From assembly GCA_025526935.1 (NCBI GenBank), contig JAHLKD010000153.1, positions 1 through 59,409 on the forward strand: DNA of 59,409 nt, read 5' to 3'. Origin of the DNA: Cladochytrium replicatum (lineage: Eukaryota; Chytridiomycota; Chytridiomycetes; Cladochytriales; Cladochytriaceae). Shown in pieces: positions 22,795 to 32,041 of the stretch. Made by a program: the position numbers and the translations under genes. The notes beneath the pieces were generated by a model that was given only the letters and a program-made list of their open reading frames with translations, made no database searches and was not told the origin of the DNA. Every line of letters begins with the position of its first letter. Position 1 is the first letter of the stretch.

Positions 22795-23927
22795 CAACTA
22801 TTGATCATCGCTTAGAGAAAGCTCGTGCCTCATTGCACTTTTTGCACCTTATGTCTCGTACTTTGGTGGGTCTGCTCCTCATGTTGCCAGGTTGTTGTTT
22901 TTGTCTTTTATTAGACTTTTGTCTTTTATTAGACCTTCACTTGAGTTTGGTTTAGCACTTATTCGGCCTTCCACTGCTCAGCTTCAGGTACTCGAGCGTT
23001 TTTGTTATCATGCACTGTGTCGTCTCTGTTTTTGCTAGCCCATACCACTTCGCGTGTTGGTTTGTTGCTGTTTGCGCAAATTCCTACTTTTGAGTTCAGG
23101 CTGAAGTACCTTCAGGCAAGTATGTTTGCTCGCTGGTCTAGTGATTCCAGCCCTCTGTTACCAGCTGCTGTGTTGGAATTCTATCGGTCATCTCCAGTCG
23201 GTTATGGTTCATCTCCTTATTTTTCCGCTTGTCACAATGATCTCATTGTTCCCATTCCTGTTGTGCCCCCACTTCATCCGTTGATGTTGCATTTTCAATC
23301 TTTAGCTGTTGCGCATAATGGACCAATTGCAGTTTTGTTTGCCCGTGTCCGCAATTTGAAACTTCGTCACCCTTTGTTGCTACCCCCACACCAACATCTC
23401 CCAACAATATGTCTTCATTTGTTCCTGCTATATTGGCTTGGCCGCCTGTTTCCAAACCCCCGACCTTATTGTAGGAACTGTCATGATGCCCCTGAAGTGA
23501 CGTGTGCCCATGTCTCTGTGTGTCTACATTTGCATGCTAGTTTGTCTGCTAGTTTTGATTTAGGCCCGCCTGACAATCCCCGCCTCCCTCTTGACATTGC
23601 AATTGATATGCTTTCACCACGGCCTTTTTATCCTTCCCCTGCTTTTTCCCAGTGGGTTCTTGTTCTTCGTGCACTTAACGGCATTTGGTCAAACTGTCTT
23701 GGTTATGACCTAGTTTTGTCTCCAGCTCCTGATTGTATCTTGTCTGCTTTTGTTGATTTGGATATGCCTTAGTGTTTTGAAACATTTTACTTTTCCTACA
23801 GCTCGCATGGCTCCCTATCTGCTGCCAATTTACATGTATTTTTACACTTGTATTTGGATTTTGCACCAGCGGGTGATATGTATTGGTTGGACAATAAACA
23901 CATGTTATGAAGTTCAAAAAAAAAAAA
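22795..23927 (+). pseudogene. LINE-1 ORF2 C-terminal part and 3' tail
   Basis: Continuation of LINE-1 after copia-B (22790-22794 is the duplicated target). It includes a Cys/His motif CRNCHDAPEVTCAHVSVC (about 23475-23525), of the kind found near the C terminus of LINE ORF2 proteins. The frame ends VDLDMP at about 23772. It is followed by a ~140-bp 3' UTR (CACCAGCGGGTGATATGTAT) and poly(A) at 23916-23927. The same 3' UTR occurs at 54903-55044. Confidence 0.9.
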
Positions 23928-24073
23928 TCGAAAATGTTTTACAATACAAATTTTGGTTTCCACTTAATTAATTAATTAATTAATTTTTTGCCAGCACCAG
24001 GCACCATTCCCCCAACTCTTTCCCAAAATCTCTTTCTTTGCCACATTTGCTGCGCACACCACGACAGTCTCCG

Positions 24074-24263
24074 AGCAACATTTTAACTATTGAACTAAAG
24101 CATATAGATGATGATCTATTACGAGTTTGACCACCTCCGGCTATTTCTTCATGGGTTATATTTATATAAGCTATAGGTATAGTGAACTGTCATTTCTTTT
24201 TTCTTATCCACTTGTAGAAGTAAAGCCCAGATCAGATCAGAGCAAAGGTTTACATATGATTAC
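24074..24263 (+). repeat. Family-A LTR fragment, left of hAT-1
   Basis: Matches the family-A LTR from GAGCAACATTT to TTTACATATGATTA. The LTR continues at 31440 on the other side of hAT-1, so hAT-1 inserted here. The first part of the LTR is missing. The 146 bp before it (23928-24073) hold only an ATTA repeat and C/T-rich DNA. Confidence 0.9.
24256..24263 (+). repeat. 8-bp target-site duplication of hAT-1, left copy (ATGATTAC)
   Basis: ATGATTAC here and at 31440-31447 are identical. Eight base pairs is the diagnostic duplication length for hAT transposons. Confidence 0.95.
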
Positions 24264-24278
24264 TAAGGATCGGCGGGT
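24264..24278 (+). repeat. hAT-1 left terminal inverted repeat
   Basis: TAAGGATCGGCGGGT. Pairs with the right end at 31425-31439 with a single A/T difference at the sixth base. The same terminus is found at the 5' end of hAT-2 (7847-7861, minus strand). Confidence 0.9.
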
Positions 24279-24284
24279 TTTAGG

Positions 24285-24437
24285 GTCTTTCGGGTCGGGT
24301 CCGGGTCCATTGACTAAATGTACCCGACCCGAGTGCCGGGTTTTCATGGAAAATTTTCGGGTCGGATCCGGGTCGGGTATCGGGTCCAGTAGGAAAACCC
24401 TTCTCGGGTCAAAAGTCAGACCCGAGTAAAACCCGAT
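24285..24437 (+). repeat. hAT-1 left subterminal GGGTC/GACCC cluster
   Basis: Many copies of GGGTC and its complement GACCC in both orientations within about 150 bp, such as CGGGTCGGGTCCGGGTCC. A corresponding cluster lies at the other end (31270-31430) and in hAT-2 (7748-7860). Clustered short motifs near hAT ends are typically transposase-binding sites; that role is inferred. Confidence 0.75.
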
Positions 24438-24463
24438 GTGATAGAGAATCTAAAACGAAGCTA

Positions 24464-25350
24464 TTGTTCTTTCTGTCCACGCGGACACTTTCCAAGAAGA
24501 CGCAATATAAGTTTTGTATGTATCAAACAATTTTGCATCACAACGGACATCGAGGCATGTATTTTCTGTCCACCCGGACACTTTCTCAACTCATTGACGT
24601 ACTTCAGTTATCTCTACCCAATACAACTAACCTCTCTATCAATGTTACTAGCAATAAGATTCTGTCCAACCGGACACTTTCTTAACTCATTGACGGTACT
24701 TGAGTGATCTCTATCAAGTACAACTAACATCTCTATCAATGTTACTAGCAATAAAATTATGTCCACCCGGACACTTTCTCAACTCATTGACGGTACTTCA
24801 GTGATCTCTATCAAGTACAGCTAACCTCTCTATCAATGTTACTAGCAATAAGATTCTGTCCACCCGGACACTTTCTTAACTCATTGACGGTACTTGAGTG
24901 ATCTCTATCAAGTACAAACTAACATCTCTATCAATGTTACTAGCAATAAGATTCTGTCCACCCGGACACTTTCTCAACTCATTGACGTACTTCAGTTATC
25001 TCTACCCAATACAGCTAACCTCTCTATCAATGTTACTAGCAATACGATTCTGTCCACCCGGACACTTTCTCAACTCATTGACGTACTTCAGTTATCTCTA
25101 CCCAATACAGCTAACCTCTCTATCAATGTTACTAGCAATAGGATTCTGTCCACCCGGACACTTTCTCAACTCATTGACGTACTTCAGTTATCTCTACCCA
25201 GTACAACTAACCTCTATCAATGTTACTAGCAATACGATTCTGTCCACCCGGACACTTTCCAAGAAGTCACAACGGAAGTTCTGTAACAAACAATTTCTAC
25301 CACGACAGACCTCGAGAGCTGTGCTTTCTGTGCACCTGGACATTAGAGTC
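24464..25350 (+). repeat. Array of the ~97-bp hAT repeat, forward orientation
   Basis: Seven complete units of 95-98 bp, each with a core CTGTCCACCCGGACACTTTC (near 24570, 24667, 24763, 24861, 24959, 25055, 25151). Longer variant units bracket them on either side (about 24478 and 25246) and share a TCCAAGAAG extension. The core holds GTCC/GGAC half-sites. The array ends about 50 bp before the transposase start. Confidence 0.92.
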
Positions 25351-25379
25351 GGTAACGTTCCAGCCACACCACAGCAAAA

Positions 25380-27815
25380 ATGGACGCCGCCTTTGTTAAA
25401 CCAAAGCGTAAGGCAGCGTCCGACGCAAGCCAAAGACTAGTGGACAGTCATCCGCTTGACACACGGAAGCGAAGTCTGCCAGCCCCCCAAATTTCAGAGG
25501 CGTCCAGCGAGGGGAACATCATGCAGGACAAACGCAGACGTGTATCAGGACACTGTGGCAACAACAGCGCTCGAGAGCCGAGCTCCACATCTTCTTCCAA
25601 TGACTCCAGCGAGTTGGGCCTGGCTTCTCAGCATGCACCACAGCTTCCTGCCGACGTTAGTTTTGCTGACTCTTCAGTGCGACAGGAGCCTGCAGCTGGA
25701 TCAGTTCAACCATCAATGCTTTCATCAGACGCAGATGTTGATAGCATGTCGGACTGTAGAGGTAGTCGAGGCGGCATAGCGAAGGATTACTATAAGGTTG
25801 ATAATGGTCTGAGAACATGTTTGGTTGCGAAATGCAATTGGAGCCAGAAGGTCGATAAGACGGGATCAACAAAAAACTTCCTCTGGCATCTGAAAAACCA
25901 CCATGGAAGTATTGCCAGGTCGCTTGGACTGTTGGACATCGTCCCCAAGGGACAACAGACATTGAATTTCGGCTCGCAGGAGAAGGAGCAAAACTTTGTG
26001 TTCAATCCAGACGTAGCGTGGCGGTCGATTTTGGACTGGATTGCTGCAGACAATCAGGCTTTTACTGTTGTGGAGAACGAGTTCTTTGTCAGCATGCTGA
26101 AGACTTTTCAGCCAAACTATACACCAAAGACGGCAAAAGCAGTGAAGCAAAAGGAGATGGATCTTTACGATAGGCAGAAGGAGCTCATTAAAGGTCTGAT
26201 TGTTGGTTCGCCTTCAAAAGTATCAATAACAGCTGACTGTTGGACATCGAAGAACCAGATTTCTTTTCTTGGAATTACTGCCCACTTCATCACGAAAGAA
26301 TGGGAGCCGCAGGACTTGCTGCTGCAGATGATTCCGATGGTTGGAAAGCATGAAGGCGTCGCCATAGCTAGTCAGCTTGTCAAGTGTCTGGATGAATTTG
26401 GCATGCTATCGGGTGAACGCTTATTGTGCATTACAACCGACAACGGTTCAAACAACTTTACCATGAGTGCTAAGCTGGAGACGCTCTTGGAAGATAGGGA
26501 TATTGCGTGGTCTGCAGAAACTCAACACATGCGGTGTATGGCACACATTATCAATCTTGCAGCAAAGGATTTTATCGATACATTCGCGCCCGCAGGGGAC
26601 ACAGTCGCAAATGACGATAACTCCGGCGTTAATGTCATAAACCTTCTTCGACGGCTAGTCAGAGGAATCCGGTCTTCCCCAAAACGACGAAGCTCATTTA
26701 TTGATTCGTGCCGATTTGTGAAACTGGTTCCTCTATTACCAATTATCGATGTGACAACTCGCTGGAATAGCACGTTCTATATGGTCAAACGAGCCTTACA
26801 GCTACGAGAGGCAATGGACAAAATATGCTGGATTGAAGATTCTTTGAAAGATTGGTCAATAAATCCAAAGCAATGGGAGGTCCTACAGAAGATCCGGGAT
26901 GGTTTGAGTGTTTTCGAGGTTATATCAAAGGCAATCGAAGGGTCTAGATATCCAACACTTCCGCTTGTTATTCCATTTTACAACGATCTTATCGATCAAC
27001 TGGAGGACCTAGAGGATGCAGAATTAGATGAAACTTTCACCAAAGCATTTCGAAATGCACTAGATAAGCTGAGAATATATTACTCAATCGCTAAGAGCCC
27101 GTGTTTAGCAGTTGCTACGGTACTCGATCCTCGTTTTAAGGATCAATATTATCGATTTTCAAAGGCTTGGGAGAAAGATGTAGGAAGGGATCAGGTCACC
27201 CTAGTGCGGAAAGTCTGGGCGGAATCGTATAAGTCACGGAAAATCAAGAACAGTGGTGCCGATGTTTTTGGAAACACGCCAGAACGTCGACACGATTCGA
27301 GCGGAGCTTCCGGTGATAGACAGAAAAAAACGGACGCTGAACGCTTGAGAGCCATTAGATCCGTTTTCATCTGGCAAGAAGAGATTCCTGAGGAAAAAGA
27401 TGAGCTGGATCGCTATCTTGGCGATCAGGTACTCCGCGGTATTGATTCTGATGGGAAGCCAATCAATATTATGGACTGGTGGAAGACCGTTGGAAGTGTG
27501 AACTTTCCAGCCCTAAGCCAGATGGCAATGGACTATTTAGGAATACCAGCAACAAGCGCTCCAGTCGAACGAAAGTTTTCAGCCGGGGTTGATTTGGTAC
27601 CTGCAACTCGCAACCGCCTTGCTCCAAGAACAATAAATGCGTTGATGTGCCGTCATGACTGGTTGCATCAATTGAGTGCTGAAGAACCGTTCAAAAATGA
27701 TTCCCTAGATTCAAAAAGTGATGTTAGTGAGGATTTTGTAAAGGTGCATAATTTTGGCGAGGATTTTGATGTGGTATTAGAGTTGGAAGCAACTGATGAT
27801 AACCCACTCTTTTAA
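25380..27815 (+). CDS. hAT-family transposase (intact, BED zinc finger)
   Basis: Uninterrupted 811-residue protein. Order: a basic/Ser-rich N-terminal part with KRRR (51-54); a BED-type zinc finger with C147, C152, H170 and H174/175; an RNase H-like catalytic core with the first Asp in ITADCWTS (D286), the second in TTDNGSNN (D354) and the CxxH box RCMAHIINLAA (386-396); then the C-terminal hAT dimerisation region (WWKTVGS, YLGIPATSAPVERKFS, TRNRLAPRTINALMC). All hallmarks of a cut-and-paste hAT transposase are present, and no stop or frameshift was found. It acts in the nucleus on the element termini. The first ATG, 25380, lies just after the repeat array and is the codon mutated to ATA in hAT-2. 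Repeat units on both sides could serve as promoter or binding sites, though nothing in the sequence proves regulation. Confidence 0.95.
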   Translation: MDAAFVKPKRKAASDASQRLVDSHPLDTRKRSLPAPQISEASSEGNIMQDKRRRVSGHCGNNSAREPSSTSSSNDSSELGLASQHAPQLPADVSFADSSVRQEPAAGSVQPSMLSSDADVDSMSDCRGSRGGIAKDYYKVDNGLRTCLVAKCNWSQKVDKTGSTKNFLWHLKNHHGSIARSLGLLDIVPKGQQTLNFGSQEKEQNFVFNPDVAWRSILDWIAADNQAFTVVENEFFVSMLKTFQPNYTPKTAKAVKQKEMDLYDRQKELIKGLIVGSPSKVSITADCWTSKNQISFLGITAHFITKEWEPQDLLLQMIPMVGKHEGVAIASQLVKCLDEFGMLSGERLLCITTDNGSNNFTMSAKLETLLEDRDIAWSAETQHMRCMAHIINLAAKDFIDTFAPAGDTVANDDNSGVNVINLLRRLVRGIRSSPKRRSSFIDSCRFVKLVPLLPIIDVTTRWNSTFYMVKRALQLREAMDKICWIEDSLKDWSINPKQWEVLQKIRDGLSVFEVISKAIEGSRYPTLPLVIPFYNDLIDQLEDLEDAELDETFTKAFRNALDKLRIYYSIAKSPCLAVATVLDPRFKDQYYRFSKAWEKDVGRDQVTLVRKVWAESYKSRKIKNSGADVFGNTPERRHDSSGASGDRQKKTDAERLRAIRSVFIWQEEIPEEKDELDRYLGDQVLRGIDSDGKPINIMDWWKTVGSVNFPALSQMAMDYLGIPATSAPVERKFSAGVDLVPATRNRLAPRTINALMCRHDWLHQLSAEEPFKNDSLDSKSDVSEDFVKVHNFGEDFDVVLELEATDDNPLF

Positions 27816-27859
27816 ATATAAATTGTTGTTTAGACTGTTCATCTGTTGAAGTACCGTCC

Positions 27860-29440
27860 AGGAGTTGAGAAAGCGACCGCCTGGACAGAATCCTATTACA
27901 AGTAGTATTTGTAGAGAGGTTGGTTGTACTTGATCGAGATCAGTGAAGTATCAGTGAAGTACCGTCAATGAGTTGAGAAAGTGTCCGGGTGGACAGAATC
28001 TTATTGCTAGTAACATTATTAGAGAGGTTAGCTGTACTTGATAGAGATCACTGAAGTACCGTCAATGAGTTGAGAAAGTGTCCGGGTGGACAGAATCCTA
28101 TTGCTAGTAACATTGATAGAGAGGTTAGTTGTATTGGGTAGAGATCACTGAAGTACCGTCAATGAGTTGAGAAAGTGTCCGGGTGGACAGAATCCTATTG
28201 CTAGTAGTATTTGTAGAGAGGTTAGCTGTACCTGATAGAGATTACTGAAGTACCGTCAATGAGTTGAGAAAGTGTCCGGGTGGACAGAATCGTATTGCTA
28301 GTAACATTGATAGAGAGGTTAGCTGTATTGGGTAGAGATAACTGAAGTACGTCAATGAGTTGAGAAAGTGTCCGGGTGGACAGAATCTTATTGCTAGTAA
28401 CATTGATAGAGATGTTAGTTTGTACTTGATAGAGATCACTCAAGTACCGTCAATGAGTTAAGAAAGTGTCCGGGTGGACAGAATCTTATTGCTAGTAACA
28501 TTGATAGAGAGGTTAGTTGTATTGGGTAGAGATCACTGAAGTACCGTAAATGAGTTGAGAAAGTGTCCGGGTGGACAGAATCCTATTGCTAGTAGTATTT
28601 GTAGAGAGGTTAGCTGTACCTGATAGAGATTACTGAAGTACCGTCAATGAGTTGAGAAAGTGTCCGGGTGGACAGAATCGTATTGCTAGTAACATTGATA
28701 GAGAGGTTAGTTGTATTGGGTAGAGATCACTGAAGTACCGTCAATGAGTTGAGAAAGTGTCCGGGTGGACAGAATCGTATTGCTAGTAACATTGATAGAG
28801 AGGTTAGTTGTATTGGGTAGAGATCACTGAAGTACCGTAAATGAGTTGAGAAAGTGTCCGGGTGGACAGAATCTTATTGCTAGTAACATTGATAGAGAGG
28901 TTAGTTGTATTGGGTAGAGATCACTGAAGTACCGTCAATGAGTTGAGAAAGTGTCCGGGTGGACAGAATCGTATTGCTAGTAACATTGATAGAGAGGTTA
29001 GTTGTATTGGGTAGAGATCACTGAAGTACCGTCAATGAGTTGAGAAAGTGTCCGGGTGGACAGAATCCTATTGCTAGTAGTATTTGTAGAGAGGTTAGCT
29101 GTACCTGATAGAGATTACTGAAGTACCGTCAATGAGTTGAGAAAGTGTCCGGGTGGACAGAAATCTGGGAGACTGAGTGTCACTGTGTCTGTCTGGGTAG
29201 AATAGGATTCTGTCCCCCCGGACACTTTCTCAACTCGTTGACGGTACTTCAGTAATTTCTATCAGGTACAGCTAACCTCTCTATTAATGTTACTAGCAAT
29301 AAGATTCTGTCCACCCGGACACTTTCTCAACTCATTTACGGTACTTCAGTGATCTCTATCAAGTACAGCTAACCTCTCTATCAATTTTACTAGCAATAAG
29401 ATTCTGTCCACCCGGACAGAATCCTCTCTATCAATGTTAC
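27860..29440 (-). repeat. Large array of the ~97-bp hAT repeat, reverse orientation, with a terminal flip
   Basis: About fourteen units with core GTGTCCGGGTGGACAG (first variant near 27869, then about every 92-99 bp from 27985 to 29146), in the opposite orientation to the array at 24464-25350. After 29160 the orientation reverses again for about three units (near 29215, 29310, 29407), forming a palindromic junction around 29190. Two sub-types alternate: one with AACATTGATAGAGAGG and one with GTATTTGTAGAGAGG, which suggests amplification of multi-unit blocks. Confidence 0.92.
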
Positions 29441-29586
29441 TAGCCAGTTTCTTCCCTAGCTTATTATTATTTTCAGATCGGGTAGAAAACTATAGTGTCA
29501 GGGAAGTATTATAGCATACATTCCTGTAACATTCCGGCTAAGAACACCGGGCCAAGTATCTTCCCACGACAAACAGTACAAACACC

Positions 29587-31139
29587 ATGCCTCGAACTAC
29601 AAAGAAGCGAGCGTTAAAACAATCCAGACCATCATCTGAAAGAGAATCAAGTGCAGTGGTACTAAAGGGGATGCTGACTATTTGCTCATCGACGGACTCT
29701 GCTGCTTCAGACATACGACTTTGGTATCGAAAATTCAAAGCAAGCAGCCACAGCTACGACTCGGAGGACTCCATCAGCAACTGTCAAACAAATCATGATG
29801 AATGCGGCCCAAGATTTGTTCTTCAAGGGTTGATTGACTGACTTAACTCTGACAGCAAGTTCGTCAAGCCCTGAACAAAATTCACGATGAATGCAGTGGA
29901 CGAACGGAGTTCATAACAGCAGCAAACGCCTATCGTATGGAGTGCTTGAAAAGCTCTTCCTTTCAGAAGGAAACAACATTTCTGGACTTTTACAGGCGGC
30001 AGGGACACAAGTACGGCATTTACAGAGGAATGCCCGTCACTGCAAAGGTTGATGAGTTCCAAGCGACCATCAAACGAGCAGATGAGGACCGTGAAAGGAC
30101 AAAACAGGTCCTCAAACAGTCAGAACGACTGTTGAACATGACAAAAGATCTTGAAGAGACTGCAATGAACGAGAGAAGGACCCGCATCGCAGCAGAAGTG
30201 CGAGAGAAGGCTCTCATTGATGAATTGGGCAGGGCGGGTGCATTGATTCAGCACGGCGAGCACGAAGAGCTAGCAAGATTCAGGGAGATCACCGCCGCAA
30301 TGGAAAGGGAGAAGCAGGCAACTTCCCAGGAGATTTCACAATGGAAATCACGTGTGACCGCCCTGGAGGGAGAGCTTGCTGCTCTGAAACGACAGGCTGG
30401 TCATTCAGAAGCTGCAGCACCTGCGGCGCCAACATCAACAGGCGGCCCAATAAGCATATCGTCGGCTATCAAGGGGATTGGTAGAATTCCGAAGGTACAT
30501 CGAACCAGTTCTCCAACGAGTTCCCTTGCATTGCTTAGCCTGCAGCAGCATCGTCGTACGGCTATCCTTTTGGTGAAAGAGGTCATCCAGGGTATCTGCT
30601 TCCAGATGCATAAGATCAATGAGGTTATTTATGACCTTAAATTGCCGTCTCTTCCACCAGCAATCAAGTACGTCAATGTAAACTACGAAGTCCTCTCCCG
30701 AAATGAGTTTTTACGGCCCATATTTGTTGAATCAGACGACCGCTCAAGCCGAATATCAACTTCAAGTAGCAGTTCTCGGAGCAGCCTTACTCTTCTTAGG
30801 GTGCACATTTTGCTCGGAAACTGGATACGGCACAATAATTCGCTAAGTACGTCTGCCACTATCTATCGCATGTTCAGGGCATTAGTGGATGCATATCCTT
30901 CTGAGTGGCTAAGGTTCTGGACGGCATACATCGGGCATCTTTCGTCCATAACGCTCCCTGAGGTGGATTGGAAACCTTGGAAGACAGGTTTAGCCAAGGA
31001 TTTCATGCTTTCAAATGACGACATTGATCGGTTCATCAGGACTGGGTTGGCGAAGGACGTAACCAGTGGTGGATGGGACTCTGACGATATGAACCAGATA
31101 CAGAAGCTGATTTGGGCTGTTCCACCTATCAACTTGTGA
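29587..31139 (+). CDS. Passenger gene of hAT-1: coiled-coil protein of unknown function
   Basis: The best supported part is 29937-31139, a 400-codon frame. Residues about 40-150 are strongly heptad-like and charged (for example DEDRERTKQVLKQSERLL and ALEGELAALKRQ), predicting a coiled coil. The remainder has no family I recognise (SEWLRFWTAYIGHLSS, WDSDDMNQIQKLIW). An 84-codon frame from the ATG at 29587 (MPRTTKKRALKQSRP, basic) may be its first exon. The reading continues between them as QVRQALNKIHDECSGRTEF after an AG at about 29860, but the donor is unclear, so the 5' structure is uncertain. The gene lies inside the hAT termini and downstream of the large array, on the same strand as the transposase. 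It could be a second transposition protein, a captured host gene, or an unrelated passenger. Confidence 0.6.
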
Positions 31140-31269
31140 TTGCTCAGTGGAGTTTTGTTTCTTTTTACGATAGTGTTTCTAAAATACACACTGTCCACAC
31201 AGACACAAAGTGTTCATGTAAATATCCGTGGTCTAACTCAAAATTCAATCAATCCTCTCCTGGGCAGCA

Positions 31270-31430
31270 AAAACCCGGCGGGTCAGGGTCGGGTACAGGT
31301 TTCAACCACTTCGGGTCCGGGTATTCCCTTTGTACCCGTCAGTGACCCGGCGGGTCCCCAGACAAACACGACCCGACCCAAAGGGTTTGGTGCGGGTCGC
31401 CACTGAAACCCGGACCCGACCCGGACCCGC
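31270..31430. repeat. hAT-1 right subterminal GGGTC/GACCC cluster
   Basis: Counterpart of the cluster at 24285-24437, again with GGGTC and GACCC in both orientations up to the terminus. Confidence 0.75.
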
Positions 31431-31439
31431 CGAACCTTA
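31425..31439 (-). repeat. hAT-1 right terminal inverted repeat
   Basis: Minus strand TAAGGTTCGGCGGGT, matching the left end with one difference. Immediately followed by the second ATGATTAC (31440-31447). Confidence 0.9.
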
Positions 31440-31467
31440 ATGATTACCATATTTGTAGGAATCATGT
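31440..31467 (+). repeat. Family-A LTR fragment, right of hAT-1
   Basis: Begins with the 8-bp target duplication (31440-31447) and continues the LTR interrupted at 24263 (ATGATTA...GGAATCATGT). It stops after 28 bp where it meets an A-LTR in the opposite orientation. Confidence 0.75.
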
Positions 31468-32041
31468 ACAGCTTTGGATCCTCACGTTGCATGTATTGAT
31501 TCACGGGCCAATGATAACAAGAGATGAATAAAGAAGATTGCGAGTCACAAGTGCTAACGCAAGAGAATGCTGCTTGCATATATCGCCACAGGCTCCTTAA
31601 ATAAGTGTACTGTCATTTTGGCTTTTCCGTCCGGAAGCTCTGGATCGCAGCGATAAGGTTTGACTATTCTTCTCACATGCATAGCGAAGCATAATCATGC
31701 TTAGCTGTGCATGAGATCTAGCTCTCCTCACCAGGATTGTTGTTGCACATGTTTCCCACGATGTGGGTGTAAACCTTTGCTCTGATCTGATCTGGGCTTC
31801 ACTTTTACAAGTGGATAATAGAAAAGTAATGACAGTTTACTATATGTATGGCTAAAATCAACATAACCAATGAAGAAATAACCAGAGGTGTCCAAACTCG
31901 TAATAGATCATCATCTATATGCTTTAGTTCAATAGTTAGAAATGTTGCTCAGTGAAGAGTGACATTTTTGTATATCAGGCGTTTGTGTTTTGTACTATCA
32001 ATGACTGGATTGGCCAAGTCCATCAATTGAAATACTTAACA
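31468..32041 (-). repeat. Family-A LTR, reverse orientation
   Basis: Nearly complete LTR whose start TGTTAAG is at 32041 on the minus strand. Its end (about 31468) is degraded. It keeps the TATTTAAGG element and the other conserved blocks. It is inserted in or joined to copia integrase sequence at 32042. Confidence 0.88.

Larger units (their letters stand above)
24264..31439 (+). mobile_element. hAT-1: complete 7.2-kb hAT transposon with inverted repeat arrays and a passenger ORF
   Basis: The ends are TAAGGATCGGCGGGT (left) and the inverse of TAAGGTTCGGCGGGT (right), flanked by a perfect 8-bp duplication. Order inside: GGGTC-rich subterminal DNA; ~97-bp repeats (forward); transposase 25380-27815; a larger array of the same repeat in reverse orientation with a terminal flip; a second transcribed-looking region with a 400-codon coiled-coil ORF; GGGTC-rich subterminal DNA. 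At 7,176 bp it is long for a hAT element. The intact transposase and matched ends mean it may be capable of movement. Confidence 0.95.

Noticed and set aside
24285-24437. GGGTC-rich DNA as an interstitial telomere
   Set aside because: The motif is GGGTC/GACCC in mixed orientation, not a TTAGGG-type tandem repeat, and it recurs only at hAT termini.
24438-25440. Leu/Ser-rich frames of 73-180 codons across the repeat array
   Set aside because: The protein sequences repeat every ~32 residues exactly with the 97-bp DNA repeat and appear in two frames at once, so they are open by periodicity, not coding.
24464-29440. Regularly spaced repeats as a CRISPR-like array
   Set aside because: Units are tandem and homogeneous over their whole ~97 bp with no unique spacers, and they occur symmetrically around a hAT transposase in a eukaryotic genome.
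29779-29862. Confident two-exon model for the hAT passenger gene
   Set aside because: The only intron ending at the AG near 29860 with a usual donor would be about 27 bp, too short compared with 48-94 bp elsewhere, so the 5' end was left open.
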